23,211 nt of DNA, from positions 1-23,211 of the forward strand of contig CAJKEB010000029.1 of the NCBI GenBank assembly GCA_905198865.1. The letters run 5' to 3'. This DNA comes from an uncultured Eubacteriales bacterium (GTDB lineage: Bacteria > Bacillota > Clostridia > Monoglobales > Monoglobaceae). The notes under the pieces were generated by a model. It was not told the DNA's origin. It did no database searches and worked only from the letters and a program-made list of their open reading frames with translations. This document shows positions 23,016 through 23,211 of this stretch, piece by piece. Positions within the stretch are counted from its first letter, which is position 1. Every line of letters starts with the position of its first letter. The position numbers were made by a program, and so were the translations under genes.

Positions 23016-23044
23016 ATTTTAACAGTATATTATTATAATTTCAA
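23016..23044 (-). promoter_or_regulatory. promoter of the ankyrin-GH43 gene
   Basis: On the minus strand, TTGAAA (23044-23039) and TAAAAT (23021-23016) are 17 bp apart, with a TGT extended -10. Each hexamer is 5/6. The start is predicted near 23009, about 37 nt before the ATG. Confidence 0.6.
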
Positions 23045-23069
23045 CTATAATTTCTTCCATAATTTAAGC
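23034..23069. repeat. three tandem 12-bp units at the GH43 -35
   Basis: TATAATTTCAAC (23034-23045), TATAATTTCTTC (23046-23057) and CATAATTTAAGC (23058-23069) share an ATAATTT core at a 12-bp period. The first overlaps the -35. It could be an iterated regulator site, but the A/T-rich core makes chance similarity plausible. Confidence 0.35.
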
Positions 23070-23155
23070 TGAATTTTATGTTTGTAATGTTAATTATTTT
23101 ATATTTTGGGATTTTTTGTTTTAAAAAGCAGCAGTTCAATTCTGTTTTGTATCGA

Positions 23156-23184
23156 TTGCAATATGACAGTGCTTGTGATATAAT
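23156..23184 (+). promoter_or_regulatory. promoter of a gene beyond the right edge
   Basis: TTGCAA (23156-23161) and an exact TATAAT (23179-23184) are separated by 17 bp, with a TGA extended -10. Downstream at 23206-23211 is TTGGAG, a ribosome-site-like sequence at the last base. A plus-strand gene therefore probably starts just outside the window, divergent from the GH43 operon. Confidence 0.6.
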
Positions 23185-23211
23185 TAAAAATATTCAAAAA
23201 ATGAATTGGAG

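Overview
The window looks like chromosomal DNA of an anaerobic, polysaccharide-degrading member of the Clostridia (Bacillota), perhaps of the Ruminococcaceae/Oscillospiraceae type. This is inferred from moderately AT-rich DNA, AGGAGG-type ribosome sites, sigma-A-like promoters, an SLH-anchored surface protein, a BirA-type biotin operator, and plant-sugar enzymes. I see no rRNA, tRNA, CRISPR array, phage gene or transposase.

Left region (1-6856): a pentose/hemicellulose locus. A xylulokinase gene (xylB, minus strand) is divergent from a three-gene TRAP transporter operon (dctP-dctQ-dctM, plus strand). A cytoplasmic GH51 alpha-L-arabinofuranosidase follows, with its own consensus promoter overlapped by a 23-bp perfect palindrome. 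The likely logic is import of a hemicellulose-derived solute (TRAP systems usually carry acids), arabinose release inside the cell, and entry of xylulose into the pentose phosphate pathway.

Middle (6882-16236): one gene for an exported protein of about 2609 residues, with tandem Calx-beta domains, a long unidentified middle, a probable beta-propeller, adhesion-like Ig folds, a BIG2-like domain and three C-terminal SLH repeats. It starts behind a long leader and an exact-consensus promoter preceded by a 15-bp direct repeat pair at 21-bp spacing. Facing the other way is a second exact-consensus promoter, driving a DUF3737-type right-handed beta-helix protein.

Right region (16253-23211): all recognisable genes are on the minus strand. 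In transcription order they are a GH43 glycosidase with N-terminal ankyrin repeats, a Rossmann/DUF2520 oxidoreductase 11 nt downstream, the YhbY RNA-binding protein, a BirA-controlled bioY, an EamA exporter 25 nt after bioY, a decayed DUF2798 gene, and a PutP-type sodium/proline symporter. At the right edge a plus-strand promoter and ribosome site point to a gene just outside the window, divergent from the GH43 operon.

The most unusual items are the continuous ankyrin-GH43 fusion, the giant surface protein whose first Calx-beta domain appears split by a 120-residue acidic coiled-coil insertion, and several unassigned operator-like elements. All functional calls rest on motif recognition by eye; no database search was run.
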